This document shows, piece by piece, positions 1-7,762 of a DNA stretch of 64,000 nucleotides (position 1 is the first letter of the stretch; every line of letters begins with the position of its first letter). Origin of the DNA: Solobacterium sp. (GTDB lineage: Bacteria; Bacillota_I; Bacilli_A; Erysipelotrichales; Erysipelotrichaceae). The notes under the pieces are model-generated. The model was not told where the DNA came from and made no database searches. It saw only the letters and a program-made list of their open reading frames with translations. Location: contig JABZMB010000001.1 of the NCBI GenBank assembly GCA_015256455.1, positions 62,001 through 126,000 on the forward strand, given 5' to 3'. A program made the translations under genes and the position numbers.

Positions 1-1
1 A

Positions 2-1309
2 GAAAAGTGGCCTCTAGATTATCTACAGGAAGTTGTACCACAACTTGTTCCAATTATCGGTGGATTAGATTATGCCGTAAATATTGCCTTCAAGGGTGAT
101 AAGGAATTAACAATCATCGATGATAGTCATCGTGTACACATGGCAAGAATGGACATGCATTTCAGTAATTCTATCAATGGTGTAGCAGCACTTCATACAG
201 AAATCTTAAAACACCAAGAATTAAAGCCATTCTATAACATTTACCACTCTAAGTTTAACAACAAGACAAACGGTATCACATTCCGTAGATGGATCATGCA
301 TTGCAACCCAGATCTTGCAAATTACATCGATACATTAATCGGTGATGCATGGCGTAAGGATGCTAGTAAGTTAGAAGACTTATTAAAGTATATTAACGAT
401 ACAGCAGTACTACAGAAGTTAGATGATATCAAGTACACAAATAAAGTACGTCTTGCGGATATGATTAAGAAGGAAGAAGGAATTGAAATCAATCCAAGTT
501 CTATCTTCGATATCCAAGTGAAACGTCTTCATGAGTACAAGCGTCAACAGATGAATGCATTGTGGGTAATCTATAAGTACCTACAGATCAAGGCAGGTCA
601 AAAGCCAGCTCGTCCTATTACCGTAATCTTTGGTGCAAAAGCAGCACCTGCATACATCATGGCAAAGAATATCATTCACTTGATTATTTGCTTACAAGAC
701 TTAATTAAGAACGATCCAGAAGTTAGTCCATACCTCAAGGTTGTTATGTTACAAAACTATAACGTAACAAAGGCAGAAACAGTTATTCCTGCATGTGATA
801 TCTCAGAACAAATTTCTCTAGCTTCTAAGGAAGCTTCCGGTACAGGTAACATGAAGTTCATGTTGAATGGTGCTATCACATTAGGTACAAATGACGGTGC
901 TAACGTTGAAATCGGTGAATTAGTAGGTAAAGATAACATCTATACATTCGGACGTTCATCTGATGATGTAATCAAGCTCTATGAAACAAGTGGTTACCAC
1001 GCAGCTGATTACTACAACAACAGCCAACTCATTCATGCATGTGTAGACTTCATCACAAGTCCAGAACTCATTAAGTTAGGCGACAAGCAGATGTTATCTG
1101 ACTTACGTGATAACTTAATCAACAAAGACTGGTTTATGACATTACTTGACCTTGAAGAATACTGCAGAGTAAAAGATCGTGTATTAGCTGACTACGAAGA
1201 TCGTCTCGCATGGAAGAAGAAGTCATTAGTAAATATTGCTAAGAGTGGATTCTTCTCAAGTGATCGTACAATCTTAGACTATAACCGCGATATCTGGCAC
1301 TTAAAATAG
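2..1309 (+). CDS. glgP: glycogen phosphorylase, 3' part
   Basis: Glycogen/starch phosphorylase releases glucose-1-phosphate from alpha-1,4-glucan using PLP; it is cytosolic. The reading frame is open from base 2, so about 435 C-terminal residues are present and the N-terminal half lies outside the window. The PLP-binding motif [15 protein letters not shown] is intact (lysine codon near 854-856), followed by the family's [12 protein letters not shown]. Other family blocks seen are [16 protein letters not shown] and [13 protein letters not shown]. An ATG at 140 is internal and not the start. The stop at 1307-1309 overlaps the ribosome-binding site of the cyclophilin gene, so the two are probably cotranscribed. 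Confidence 0.97.
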   Translation, partial: EKWPLDYLQEVVPQLVPIIGGLDYAVNIAFKGDKELTIIDDSHRVHMARMDMHFSNSINGVAALHTEILKHQELKPFYNIYHSKFNNKTNGITFRRWIMHCNPDLANYIDTLIGDAWRKDASKLEDLLKYINDTAVLQKLDDIKYTNKVRLADMIKKEEGIEINPSSIFDIQVKRLHEYKRQQMNALWVIYKYLQIKAGQKPARPITVIFGAKAAPAYIMAKNIIHLIICLQDLIKNDPEVSPYLKVVMLQNYNVTKAETVIPACDISEQISLASKEASGTGNMKFMLNGAITLGTNDGANVEIGELVGKDNIYTFGRSSDDVIKLYETSGYHAADYYNNSQLIHACVDFITSPELIKLGDKQMLSDLRDNLINKDWFMTLLDLEEYCRVKDRVLADYEDRLAWKKKSLVNIAKSGFFSSDRTILDYNRDIWHLK

Positions 1310-1318
1310 GAGGTTACC

Positions 1319-1789
1319 ATGATTGTAATCGAAATGAATAATGGCAAAGTCATCAAATTAGAACTTGATGAAGCAGCTGCTCCAAAGACAGTTGCAAACT
1401 TCAACAAACTTGTTAGTGAAGGTTTCTACGATGGATTATCATTCCACCGTATCATTCCTGGATTTATGATCCAAGGTGGTGATCCAGTTGGAAATGGAAC
1501 AGGTGGTTCCAAGGAAAATATCGTTGGTGAGTTTGCTTCAAATGGATTTAACAATCCTATCAAGCATACTCGTGGTGTTATTTCTATGGCTCGCTCAATG
1601 GATCCAAACTCCGCAAGTTCCCAGTTCTTCATCATGCATGCAGATGCTCCACACTTAGATGGAAACTACGCTGCATTTGGACATGTTGTAGAAGGTTTGG
1701 AAGTAGTTGATGAGATTGCAAATACTCCAACAGACTTCCGTGATAAGCCAACAACTCCAGTTATTATCAAGCGTGCTTACATCGCTTAA
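1319..1789 (+). CDS. cyclophilin-type peptidyl-prolyl isomerase
   Basis: A cyclophilin of 156 residues that catalyses cis-trans isomerisation of X-Pro bonds. The family core is visible: FHRIIPGFMIQGGDP carries the catalytic Arg, followed by SASSQFFIMHADAPHLDG and YAAFGHVVEGLEVVD. No signal peptide, so it is cytosolic, like PpiB. The start is fixed by TAGGAGGT at 1307-1314, five bases before the ATG. It follows glgP by 9 bp and is followed by an intrinsic terminator. Chaperone-like folding is the family role; no specific client can be inferred. Confidence 0.95.
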   Translation: MIVIEMNNGKVIKLELDEAAAPKTVANFNKLVSEGFYDGLSFHRIIPGFMIQGGDPVGNGTGGSKENIVGEFASNGFNNPIKHTRGVISMARSMDPNSASSQFFIMHADAPHLDGNYAAFGHVVEGLEVVDEIANTPTDFRDKPTTPVIIKRAYIA

Positions 1790-1794
1790 TTATT

Positions 1795-1830
1795 AAGACC
1801 TGTGTAATTAACTAAACAGGTTTTTCTTTT
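1795..1830 (+). terminator. terminator after glgP-cyclophilin
   Basis: Inverted repeat ACCTGT (1798-1803) / ACAGGT (1816-1821) followed by a T-rich run. It lies just downstream of the cyclophilin stop. Confidence 0.7.
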
Positions 1831-1843
1831 ATCTATAAGCATT

Positions 1844-1867
1844 AAAAAAAGAGCGGTTATCCCGCCC
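1844..1867 (-). terminator. terminator of the HU gene
   Basis: GCGG/CCGC stem (1853-1856 and 1862-1865) with a run of seven T on the minus strand (1844-1850), directly after the HU stop. Confidence 0.7.
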
Positions 1868-1873
1868 ATAAAA

Positions 1874-2164
1874 TTACTTAACTAAATCCTTTAAAGTCTT
1901 GCTAGCCTTGAACTTTGGAGCCTTAGTAGCCTTGATCTTAATCTTTTCGCCTGTAGCTGGGTTTAAACCAGTGCGAGCCTTCTTCTTAACTACTGTGAAC
2001 TTACCAAAGCCATTTAATGAAACTTCGCCACCCTTCTTGATTGTTGTAGCGATTTCATCAAATACGTAATTAACTGCTTCTCCAGCAGCCTTCTTTGTTA
2101 AACCGTATTTTTCTGCTAAATCATCTGCTAATGTCTTCTTTGTAACGACTTTTACTGTTGCCAT
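1874..2164 (-). CDS. hup: HU-family DNA-binding protein
   Basis: Histone-like nucleoid protein of 96 residues that bends DNA as a dimer. The N-terminal helices (TKKTLADDLAEKYGLTKK) and the beta-arm region with the signature GFGKFTVVKKKARTGLNP are present, and the C-terminus is lysine-rich. Length is usual for HU. It is monocistronic, with its own promoter (2196-2223), an AAAGGAGG ribosome-binding site, and a terminator immediately downstream. HU rather than IHF is inferred because Firmicutes normally lack IHF. Confidence 0.96.
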   Translation of the reverse strand: MATVKVVTKKTLADDLAEKYGLTKKAAGEAVNYVFDEIATTIKKGGEVSLNGFGKFTVVKKKARTGLNPATGEKIKIKATKAPKFKASKTLKDLVK

Positions 2165-2195
2165 GCTTATGGCCTCCTTTTATTTTGATAATTTT

Positions 2196-2223
2196 ATTGT
2201 AATTGATTTTTATCTATTTTCAA
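2196..2223 (-). promoter_or_regulatory. sigma-A type promoter of the HU gene
   Basis: Minus strand TTGAAA (2218-2223), 16 bp spacer, TACAAT (2196-2201), about 30 bp upstream of the HU start codon. Confidence 0.65.
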
Positions 2224-2260
2224 CCTTTGAATCTTAAAAAAGTGTTTATTTATGCATGTT

Positions 2261-2281
2261 TTTCGCATTTTTGATGCGAAA
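2261..2281. repeat. 8-bp inverted repeat
   Basis: TTTCGCAT (2261-2268) and ATGCGAAA (2274-2281) form a perfect hairpin with a 5-nt loop. It sits upstream of the HU promoter and downstream of the FMN-lipoprotein terminator. It has no T run on either side, so an operator or processing hairpin fits better than a terminator. Confidence 0.4.
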
Positions 2282-2294
2282 TTGTTTATTTTTA

Positions 2295-2322
2295 CAAAAA
2301 AAGAAGGCAAATTGCCCTCTTT
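2295..2322 (-). terminator. terminator of the FMN-binding lipoprotein gene
   Basis: Stem AGAGGGCAA / TTGCCTTCT on the minus strand with one G-U pair, followed by TTTTTTT, five bases past the stop. Confidence 0.7.
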
Positions 2323-2326
2323 TTAA

Positions 2327-2671
2327 TTACTTAGCTGCCTTTTTTAAAGCTTCCTTAGTTGCTTCAATGATTGCTTTAGAAGTAAGTGTAGCACCAGAAA
2401 CAGTGTCTACATCAGCCTTATTCTGCTTAACGATAGCTGCTGGAACTTCTTCTAAAGCACCATCAGCGATACCAGCTGTTTCCTTGTGGTCCTTAACTTC
2501 TACCTTTTCAATCTTTGAATCTGAAACTGTAACTGCAACTGTAACGTCGCCATTACGTCCTTCAGCTGTTGCTTCATATGTACCGGCGTTGTAAATAGCC
2601 TTTGATCCGCAACCTGCTAATGAAAGGATTGTAGCTGCTGCTAAAATGCTCTTAACTAATTTCATGTTCAT
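2327..2671 (-). CDS. FMN-binding-domain lipoprotein
   Basis: A secreted lipoprotein of 114 residues. The signal peptide ends in the lipobox SLAGC (Cys near residue 21). The rest is one FMN_bind domain. The motif DTVSGATLTS near residues 90-99 matches the ApbE flavinylation consensus, in which the Thr of SGAT carries covalent FMN. In the family such domains act as extracytoplasmic electron carriers. No ApbE and no NADH-side partner lies next to it, but a larger lipoprotein with the same domain lies at 11253-13055. The ribosome-binding site is AAAGGAG, with a TATAAT at 2692-2697. Partner and acceptor are unknown. Confidence 0.9.
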   Translation of the reverse strand: MNMKLVKSILAAATILSLAGCGSKAIYNAGTYEATAEGRNGDVTVAVTVSDSKIEKVEVKDHKETAGIADGALEEVPAAIVKQNKADVDTVSGATLTSKAIIEATKEALKKAAK

Positions 2672-2743
2672 TTTCTCCTTTAGTCAAATGTATTATACAT
2701 AATTCTCGATATTTTTGGTATCCATTTGTTATTTTTATATAAA

Positions 2744-3556
2744 TTAATCCTGCATAATCAGTTGATGATCACCCGTGTGATAATCGATTTTTATATTTGG
2801 TTGTACGTTATAACAGAACACGTTGAAGCAGATACCTTCTCCACCATCCTCTATCGAACGTGCTTCAATTAACACACCTGTTGCCACTAAATTATCCCCT
2901 TCAAAGATAGGTGTACATCGATATAGCACATGGTTTCCTGTTCGTAAGATATACCATGCCGTCTTATCCTCAAACGGCTGCATTCCTTCCACATTCATAT
3001 AACGAGTACCAGTAATCAAATTCTTCACGTTTGCATTTTCACCACTTAATTCATACGCAATCAAGTGACAACGATTATACAAATATTTCCCATCGATAAA
3101 ATCATACTTGGCTAAATGCCAACCAGTTGGTTTTATCATCGATATTGACTCACGCTTCTGCGTTGGCATAATATCAATGCCTATCATCGCCATCGCTGGA
3201 CCACAGCGACCAAGATAATCCAGTTCACTATACGATTCGTATTCATCGCTCTGTAATTCTTCTTCTCTAAAGAATGGGATATTATGATTCACTTCTACGT
3301 ATGGCGATGATGTATATGCTGGAATATCCGACATTGAAAATGAACCATCACGATTCACCGGAATCGCAGAAAAGAATGCTTCCCATATCATCACTGCCGA
3401 TAATACTAATAAAAGCAGTGATGACAAAATGCGTTTACGATATCGATGAAAAGACTTATGGTATATCATCTTTGTAACGCATATCACTAGGTATGCAAAT
3501 ACCAAAAGAAATAATCCAATTGATAGATATTTTATAAATGACTGCTGGTTATACAT
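2744..3556 (-). CDS. membrane-anchored DNA/RNA non-specific endonuclease (EndA type)
   Basis: About 270 residues. Two N-terminal hydrophobic segments (about residues 8-32 and 43-62) tether an extracellular nuclease domain. The core block YNRCHLIAYELSGENANVKN holds the catalytic His of the beta-beta-alpha metal fold (DRGH equivalent) and the metal-ligand Asn, followed by NLITGTRYMNVEGM and NHVLYRCTPIFEG. The family includes the streptococcal DNA-entry nuclease EndA, and comFA/comFC in this window fit a DNA-uptake or nucleic-acid scavenging role. An upstream ATG at 3586 would add ten residues, but a TATAAT at 3563-3568 lies inside that extension and no Shine-Dalgarno is present, so the start at 3556 is preferred. 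Confidence 0.85.
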   Translation of the reverse strand: MYNQQSFIKYLSIGLFLLVFAYLVICVTKMIYHKSFHRYRKRILSSLLLLVLSAVMIWEAFFSAIPVNRDGSFSMSDIPAYTSSPYVEVNHNIPFFREEELQSDEYESYSELDYLGRCGPAMAMIGIDIMPTQKRESISMIKPTGWHLAKYDFIDGKYLYNRCHLIAYELSGENANVKNLITGTRYMNVEGMQPFEDKTAWYILRTGNHVLYRCTPIFEGDNLVATGVLIEARSIEDGGEGICFNVFCYNVQPNIKIDYHTGDHQLIMQD

Positions 3557-3562
3557 ACTTGT

Positions 3563-3568
3563 ATTATA
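3563..3568 (-). promoter_or_regulatory. -10 element 6 nt before the nuclease ATG (leaderless arrangement)
   Basis: Minus strand TATAAT, then ACAAGT, then ATG at 3556. Transcription would begin at or next to the start codon. No ribosome-binding site is visible and no good -35 is seen. Confidence 0.55.
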
Positions 3569-3590
3569 CACACATCTATCTATCACTCTT

Positions 3591-3614
3591 TAAAAAAAGC
3601 GAGAATCCTCGCTT
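3591..3614 (-). terminator. terminator of luxS-mtnN
   Basis: Perfect stem AAGCGAG / CTCGCTT (3597-3603, 3608-3614) with a 4-nt loop and a T run on the minus strand. It overlaps the mtnN stop codon. Confidence 0.85.
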
Positions 3615-4311
3615 ATAAACTCTGTAATACTTGGAAGACTAGATTTGCACAATGCTCAGCTGCCTGTGCTTCAAAGTCCTCATAAGATACCGTACTTTCT
3701 TCATCTGCTTTATCTGAGATTGCACGTACAATTACAAATGGAATGTGATAGTCCGTCGCAACATGCGCAATTGCACAGCCTTCCATCTCACAGCACTTTG
3801 CTCCAAAGTTTGAAATAATCCAATCTTTCTTTTCTTTTTGTCCTACAAAGATATCACCACTGGCAACACGTCCTTCAAAGACTTGAATTTCTGGAGCGAC
3901 CTTTTGAATACTATCAACGACCAACTTGCGAAGCGTTTCATCAGCCGTAAAAGAGATTGTCTTTCTGCCAGGTACCATTCCAGCAGGATAACCAAATGGT
4001 TCTACACTAAAATCATGATATACAGCATCAGTAGAAACAACGATATCTCCAATATTAATTTGATTATCCAAAGATCCTGCAATCCCCGTATTTAGAATAT
4101 GTGTAACATCATACTTTACACACATGGTTGTAGCACAAATTGCAGCATTGACTTTACCAATGCCGCATCTTGCGACAACAACTTCCGTATCACCAATTTT
4201 CCCTAAATAATATGTGTTATCTCCAACTTGTTCAATCTTATCGATTGTCATGCGTTCTTTGATAGATGTTACTTCCACATCCATCGCACCAATAATACCT
4301 ACTCTCATCAT
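3613..4311 (-). CDS. mtnN: 5'-methylthioadenosine/S-adenosylhomocysteine nucleosidase
   Basis: A cytosolic enzyme of 232 residues that splits adenine from SAH, MTA and 5'-deoxyadenosine. The family blocks are complete: VGIIGAMDVEV at the N-terminus, NTGIAGSLDNQINIGDIVVS, the substrate block CCEMEGCAIAHVA (ribose-binding ME), and VRAISDKADEES with the catalytic Asp. The start overlaps the luxS stop as ATGA, so the pair is translationally coupled. Together they turn SAH into S-ribosylhomocysteine and then into homocysteine plus DPD, the AI-2 precursor. Confidence 0.97.
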   Translation of the reverse strand: MMRVGIIGAMDVEVTSIKERMTIDKIEQVGDNTYYLGKIGDTEVVVARCGIGKVNAAICATTMCVKYDVTHILNTGIAGSLDNQINIGDIVVSTDAVYHDFSVEPFGYPAGMVPGRKTISFTADETLRKLVVDSIQKVAPEIQVFEGRVASGDIFVGQKEKKDWIISNFGAKCCEMEGCAIAHVATDYHIPFVIVRAISDKADEESTVSYEDFEAQAAEHCANLVFQVLQSL

Positions 4312-4787
4312 TCTGCGTACACGAGGTGTGCCTCGTCAATCTCCTTTACTGTATTCTCTAAATAACGATTGGCAAGATACTTTGCCATCGGTAAATTCTG
4401 GTCTAAATAGTTACCACAATCACGAGCTTCTGCACCAGGGATAGCTCCTTCAAAGTCACGTACAAATTCAAATAATCCTTTTACAAGTGGAACGATTTCC
4501 TTCGAAGTTAAATTCCCTTCGCACAGTAAATAGAAACCTGTACGACAACCCATCGGGCCAAAATAAACAATACGATTTTTCCAAACAGGATTATTTCGTA
4601 AATACGTAGCACCTAAGTGCTCTATTGTATGCATTTCTGCAGTATTCATCACCGGTTCTTTGTTCGGTGTTGTCATTCTTAAATCAAATGTCGTAATTGT
4701 CACATCATTAAAATGATCTTGACGAGACACATATATACCAGGTTCTAAAATTAGATGATTGACTGTAAAACTAGCAATTTTTTCCAT
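4308..4787 (-). CDS. luxS: S-ribosylhomocysteine lyase
   Basis: LuxS of 159 residues, the usual length. It cleaves S-ribosylhomocysteine to homocysteine and DPD (AI-2 precursor). Metal ligands His53 and His57 in HTIEH and Cys124 in ARDCGNY are present, as are catalytic Glu56 and Cys81 (MGCRTGFY). First gene of a two-gene operon with mtnN. The ribosome-binding site GAGGG precedes the ATG. The gene is divergent from dacA, with under 90 bp between the two start codons. Whether AI-2 is used as a signal or the enzyme serves only methyl recycling cannot be told. Confidence 0.98.
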   Translation of the reverse strand: MEKIASFTVNHLILEPGIYVSRQDHFNDVTITTFDLRMTTPNKEPVMNTAEMHTIEHLGATYLRNNPVWKNRIVYFGPMGCRTGFYLLCEGNLTSKEIVPLVKGLFEFVRDFEGAIPGAEARDCGNYLDQNLPMAKYLANRYLENTVKEIDEAHLVYAE

Positions 4788-4861
4788 AATAGCCCTCTTC
4801 TATTCTATATAAGGTTATATCATACTTAAAAACTTAATGGGAAACTTTCCATAGTCTAAGA

Positions 4862-4867
4862 TATAAT
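4862..4867 (+). promoter_or_regulatory. -10 element 6 nt before the dacA ATG (leaderless arrangement)
   Basis: TATAAT, then AGACTC, then the ATG at 4874. No Shine-Dalgarno can fit, and the predicted transcription start falls on the start codon. Confidence 0.55.
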
Positions 4868-4873
4868 AGACTC

Positions 4874-6067
4874 ATGAAGAAATTAATGACAAGATTATTC
4901 GTAATTACATGTACACTATTGATTGCCTTAACAACACTATTACCAGCTAGCGCTAGAGAAGATGCTTTTGATTTAGGTAGAAACCTTTATAGTACAAACT
5001 ATATCTTTCTAGATGCAGATACAGGACAAGTCCTGGACGCAAAGAAACAGGATGAACAAATTAGTATCGCATCTCTTACAAAGATGATGACTGTACTTCT
5101 AGCAATCGAAAACAGTTCCTCACTCAACGAAAACATCACAATTACAGATGAAATGCTTGCAGGACTATATGAAGAACAAGCAAGTGTTGCAGGATATATC
5201 AGTGGCGACGTGGCCTCTTTACTAGACCTATGTTACGCTGCTGCTGTTCCATCTGCTGCAGATGCCGCAAACGCACTTGCATTACAAATTGGTGGTAGTT
5301 TTGAAAAATTCTATCAGATGATGAATGATAAAGCTGCAGAATTAGGAATGAATCACACTGTCTTCAAGAGCGCACACGGTCTTGATCGTGATGGCCAATA
5401 TTCTACGGTTGAGGATATGTCAAAGTTATTACGTTATGCATTACAAAATCCAACCTTTAAAGAGATTTTCTCCACAAAGGAATACACAACCCAAGCCACA
5501 ACCTATTATCCATTTGGTATCCCACTTGCTAGTACGATTTGGGCCTATGCGGATACATATGGATACGATTTAACAAATCTATCTGGTGGTAAGACCGGTT
5601 ATACACTACAAGCCGGTAGATGTATCGCCTATTGGGCAACTGTCAATGATATGAATATCATTGCCGTAACCGCTGGTGCAAGCACTAGCGTTGAACAATA
5701 CTCCAACTTAAGCGATGCACAGACCAGTTTAAAGAATTTATCTTCTTGGCAGAAGAAAACAATTCTTAAAACCAATGATGTTGTTTCAACAATTGAATAT
5801 AAATCATTCATGCATACTGCAAATATCGACGTAAAGATGGATAAAGATATTACACTCGATTTACCTGCAAATGTAGAATGTACATATGAAATTGATTTAC
5901 CAAAGAAATTCTCAGCAGAACTATACGACCAAAACATTCAGGCCACAATTACATTTACGGCTGATAATAAAGTCATCTACACAAAAACAATCAGTATCAC
6001 ACTTCCACGGGAAAAGAATATATTCGGAAGAATCATTCTACATCTACAGAACTTTATAAAAGGTTGA
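4874..6067 (+). CDS. dacA: D-alanyl-D-alanine carboxypeptidase (PBP5/DacA type)
   Basis: A class C low-molecular-weight PBP of 397 residues that trims the terminal D-Ala of peptidoglycan stem peptides outside the membrane. The signal peptide (about 1-27) ends in PASA. Active-site motifs are SLTK at 67-70 and KTG at 240-242. The middle SxN motif reads Ser127-Ala-Ala129 instead of SGN/SAN. After the peptidase S11 domain come a beta-rich C-terminal domain and an amphipathic tail (IFGRIILHLQNFIKG) that would sit on the membrane surface. It lacks a ribosome-binding site. The gene ends in a strong hairpin shared with the convergent ABC operon. Confidence 0.93.
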   Translation: MKKLMTRLFVITCTLLIALTTLLPASAREDAFDLGRNLYSTNYIFLDADTGQVLDAKKQDEQISIASLTKMMTVLLAIENSSSLNENITITDEMLAGLYEEQASVAGYISGDVASLLDLCYAAAVPSAADAANALALQIGGSFEKFYQMMNDKAAELGMNHTVFKSAHGLDRDGQYSTVEDMSKLLRYALQNPTFKEIFSTKEYTTQATTYYPFGIPLASTIWAYADTYGYDLTNLSGGKTGYTLQAGRCIAYWATVNDMNIIAVTAGASTSVEQYSNLSDAQTSLKNLSSWQKKTILKTNDVVSTIEYKSFMHTANIDVKMDKDITLDLPANVECTYEIDLPKKFSAELYDQNIQATITFTADNKVIYTKTISITLPREKNIFGRIILHLQNFIKG

Positions 6068-6092
6068 TTGCATGAACAATCAACCTTTTTCA
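6058..6092. terminator. bidirectional terminator between dacA and the ABC exporter operon
   Basis: Perfect 13-bp stem AAAAGGTTGATTG (6058-6070) / CAATCAACCTTTT (6077-6089), 6-nt loop, T runs on both strands. Both convergent stop codons lie inside it. Confidence 0.9.
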
Positions 6093-7762
6093 TTTCCTAT
6101 TCCATCTTTCACTTCAATGATGCGATCACAATATGTCAGTGTAGATAAGCGATGTGAAATCGTCAGAATCATCTTATCTTTAAATTCCTTTTCCAATGTA
6201 TAAAGCAGTTCTTTCTCATGCAATACATCTAGAGCACTCGTTGGCTCATCTAAGATAATGACATCAGGTTGTTTTAACATGATACGTGCTAAACCAATAC
6301 GCTGTCTTTCACCGCCTGAAACACGCAAGCTCATCTGCCCCATTTGTGTATCATATCCTTCTGCTAAACTCATAATAAAGTCATCAATCCCAGCTCTTTT
6401 CGCTGCTAGACGAATTTCATCTAATGTAGCATCTGGTTTTGCGATAGCGATATTTCCAGCAATCGTGTCGTTAAATAGATAGGTATCCTGCTCTAATACT
6501 GCAATATGACGATGTAATTCTTCAAATGAGAATTTGTCTAAAGAGATACCATTGATACGGATATCACCAGTTTGAATCGGATAATATCTTAACAACAATC
6601 TTAAAAGAGTTGATTTACCAGAACCACTTTCCCCGATAATACCGATATGTTCGTGGTTCTGTATAGATAAATGAAACTGCTTTAAAATCTTGCGATTTGT
6701 CTTTGGATATGTAAATAAGACATCTTCAAAATCAATACGTTCGACGTAATCAATCTTCACGGATTCACTTGGATCAATTGTCATTGGATTTGCGTCTTCG
6801 ATTAAGAAGATTCTCTCTGCCGCCGCAAAAGCTTCCAGTAAATGAGAAACGACAAATGTAAGTGAGAATGTAGAAGAGAATGATGCAGTCGCAATAAATG
6901 AAATTAAAATCGTACCGACTGGATTGCCAATTCCATTCGAAAGTAAATACGCAGCCACAATCAAAATCATTACTCTACCCAAATAGACAAAGAAATTTGG
7001 GGCGGAAGATAATGCTTGTTTATGCATGGTCATCACATGCATGTCCTTATTAACCTGGTCGTTATACTCCATCACCTTTTTCGTCTTTATATCTTGAGCA
7101 TTATAAATTTGAATATCCTTAATCGCATAGATGTTTTCAAGAATCACTGCCTTTAGCTTACCTAAATCTTTACGATACTCTTTGCCAATTTCTCTTCCTA
7201 AATATAATCCAATAAGTGGAATCATCACACTGATCATAAGATATACAGGAATGAGTACATACGCATACAAAGGATTAAATTGTAATGCAATGAGAATAGT
7301 TGTAACTGGCAAGAGTATTACCGTAAACATCGGCCCTATTGTATGGGCAAAGAAGTATTCTAGAGTTTCAATATCACCTACCGCAATGTTAATCACATCA
7401 CCTATCTTTTGATCAATCAGATATGCAGGTGCTAAGCGATTAATAGATTTAAATAAATCTACACGCATCTTTGCCAAGATACCATACGCACCTAGATGCG
7501 AGAAAACACCTTCTAAATATCGACAGACTGCAATCAAAATACCACACAATAACATCATGCATGCATAAAACCATATATTACCAGTTTTCATTATGTCTGC
7601 AGCCCTCATAATCCAAAGTGCACCAAATCCCATTACACCCATATGGGATAGATTACCAATAATACTAGCTAGTGTAGATATTGTAAGATATTTGGCGATT
7701 GGTTTAGCTTTCTTGATTAATCTTGATACTAGAACTGGAATTGAATATGCGTATTTTTTCAT
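6080..7762 (-). CDS. ABC exporter half-transporter, CydC-like
   Basis: 560 residues: an N-terminal membrane domain (about six segments, residues 25-310) fused to an ATPase. Walker A is GESGSGKST, the signature VSGGERQRIGLARI, Walker B VIILDEPTSALD, with a downstream H-loop in TISHR. The membrane-domain text CRYLEGVFSHLGAY and GDVINIAVGDIETLEYFF resembles CydC of thiol/haem exporters. It overlaps the upstream half-transporter by 4 nt, so the two should form a heterodimer. In the family CydDC exports cysteine or glutathione or handles haem. No cytochrome bd genes are near, so the substrate is uncertain. Confidence 0.85.
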   Translation of the reverse strand: MKKYAYSIPVLVSRLIKKAKPIAKYLTISTLASIIGNLSHMGVMGFGALWIMRAADIMKTGNIWFYACMMLLCGILIAVCRYLEGVFSHLGAYGILAKMRVDLFKSINRLAPAYLIDQKIGDVINIAVGDIETLEYFFAHTIGPMFTVILLPVTTILIALQFNPLYAYVLIPVYLMISVMIPLIGLYLGREIGKEYRKDLGKLKAVILENIYAIKDIQIYNAQDIKTKKVMEYNDQVNKDMHVMTMHKQALSSAPNFFVYLGRVMILIVAAYLLSNGIGNPVGTILISFIATASFSSTFSLTFVVSHLLEAFAAAERIFLIEDANPMTIDPSESVKIDYVERIDFEDVLFTYPKTNRKILKQFHLSIQNHEHIGIIGESGSGKSTLLRLLLRYYPIQTGDIRINGISLDKFSFEELHRHIAVLEQDTYLFNDTIAGNIAIAKPDATLDEIRLAAKRAGIDDFIMSLAEGYDTQMGQMSLRVSGGERQRIGLARIMLKQPDVIILDEPTSALDVLHEKELLYTLEKEFKDKMILTISHRLSTLTYCDRIIEVKDGIGNEKG

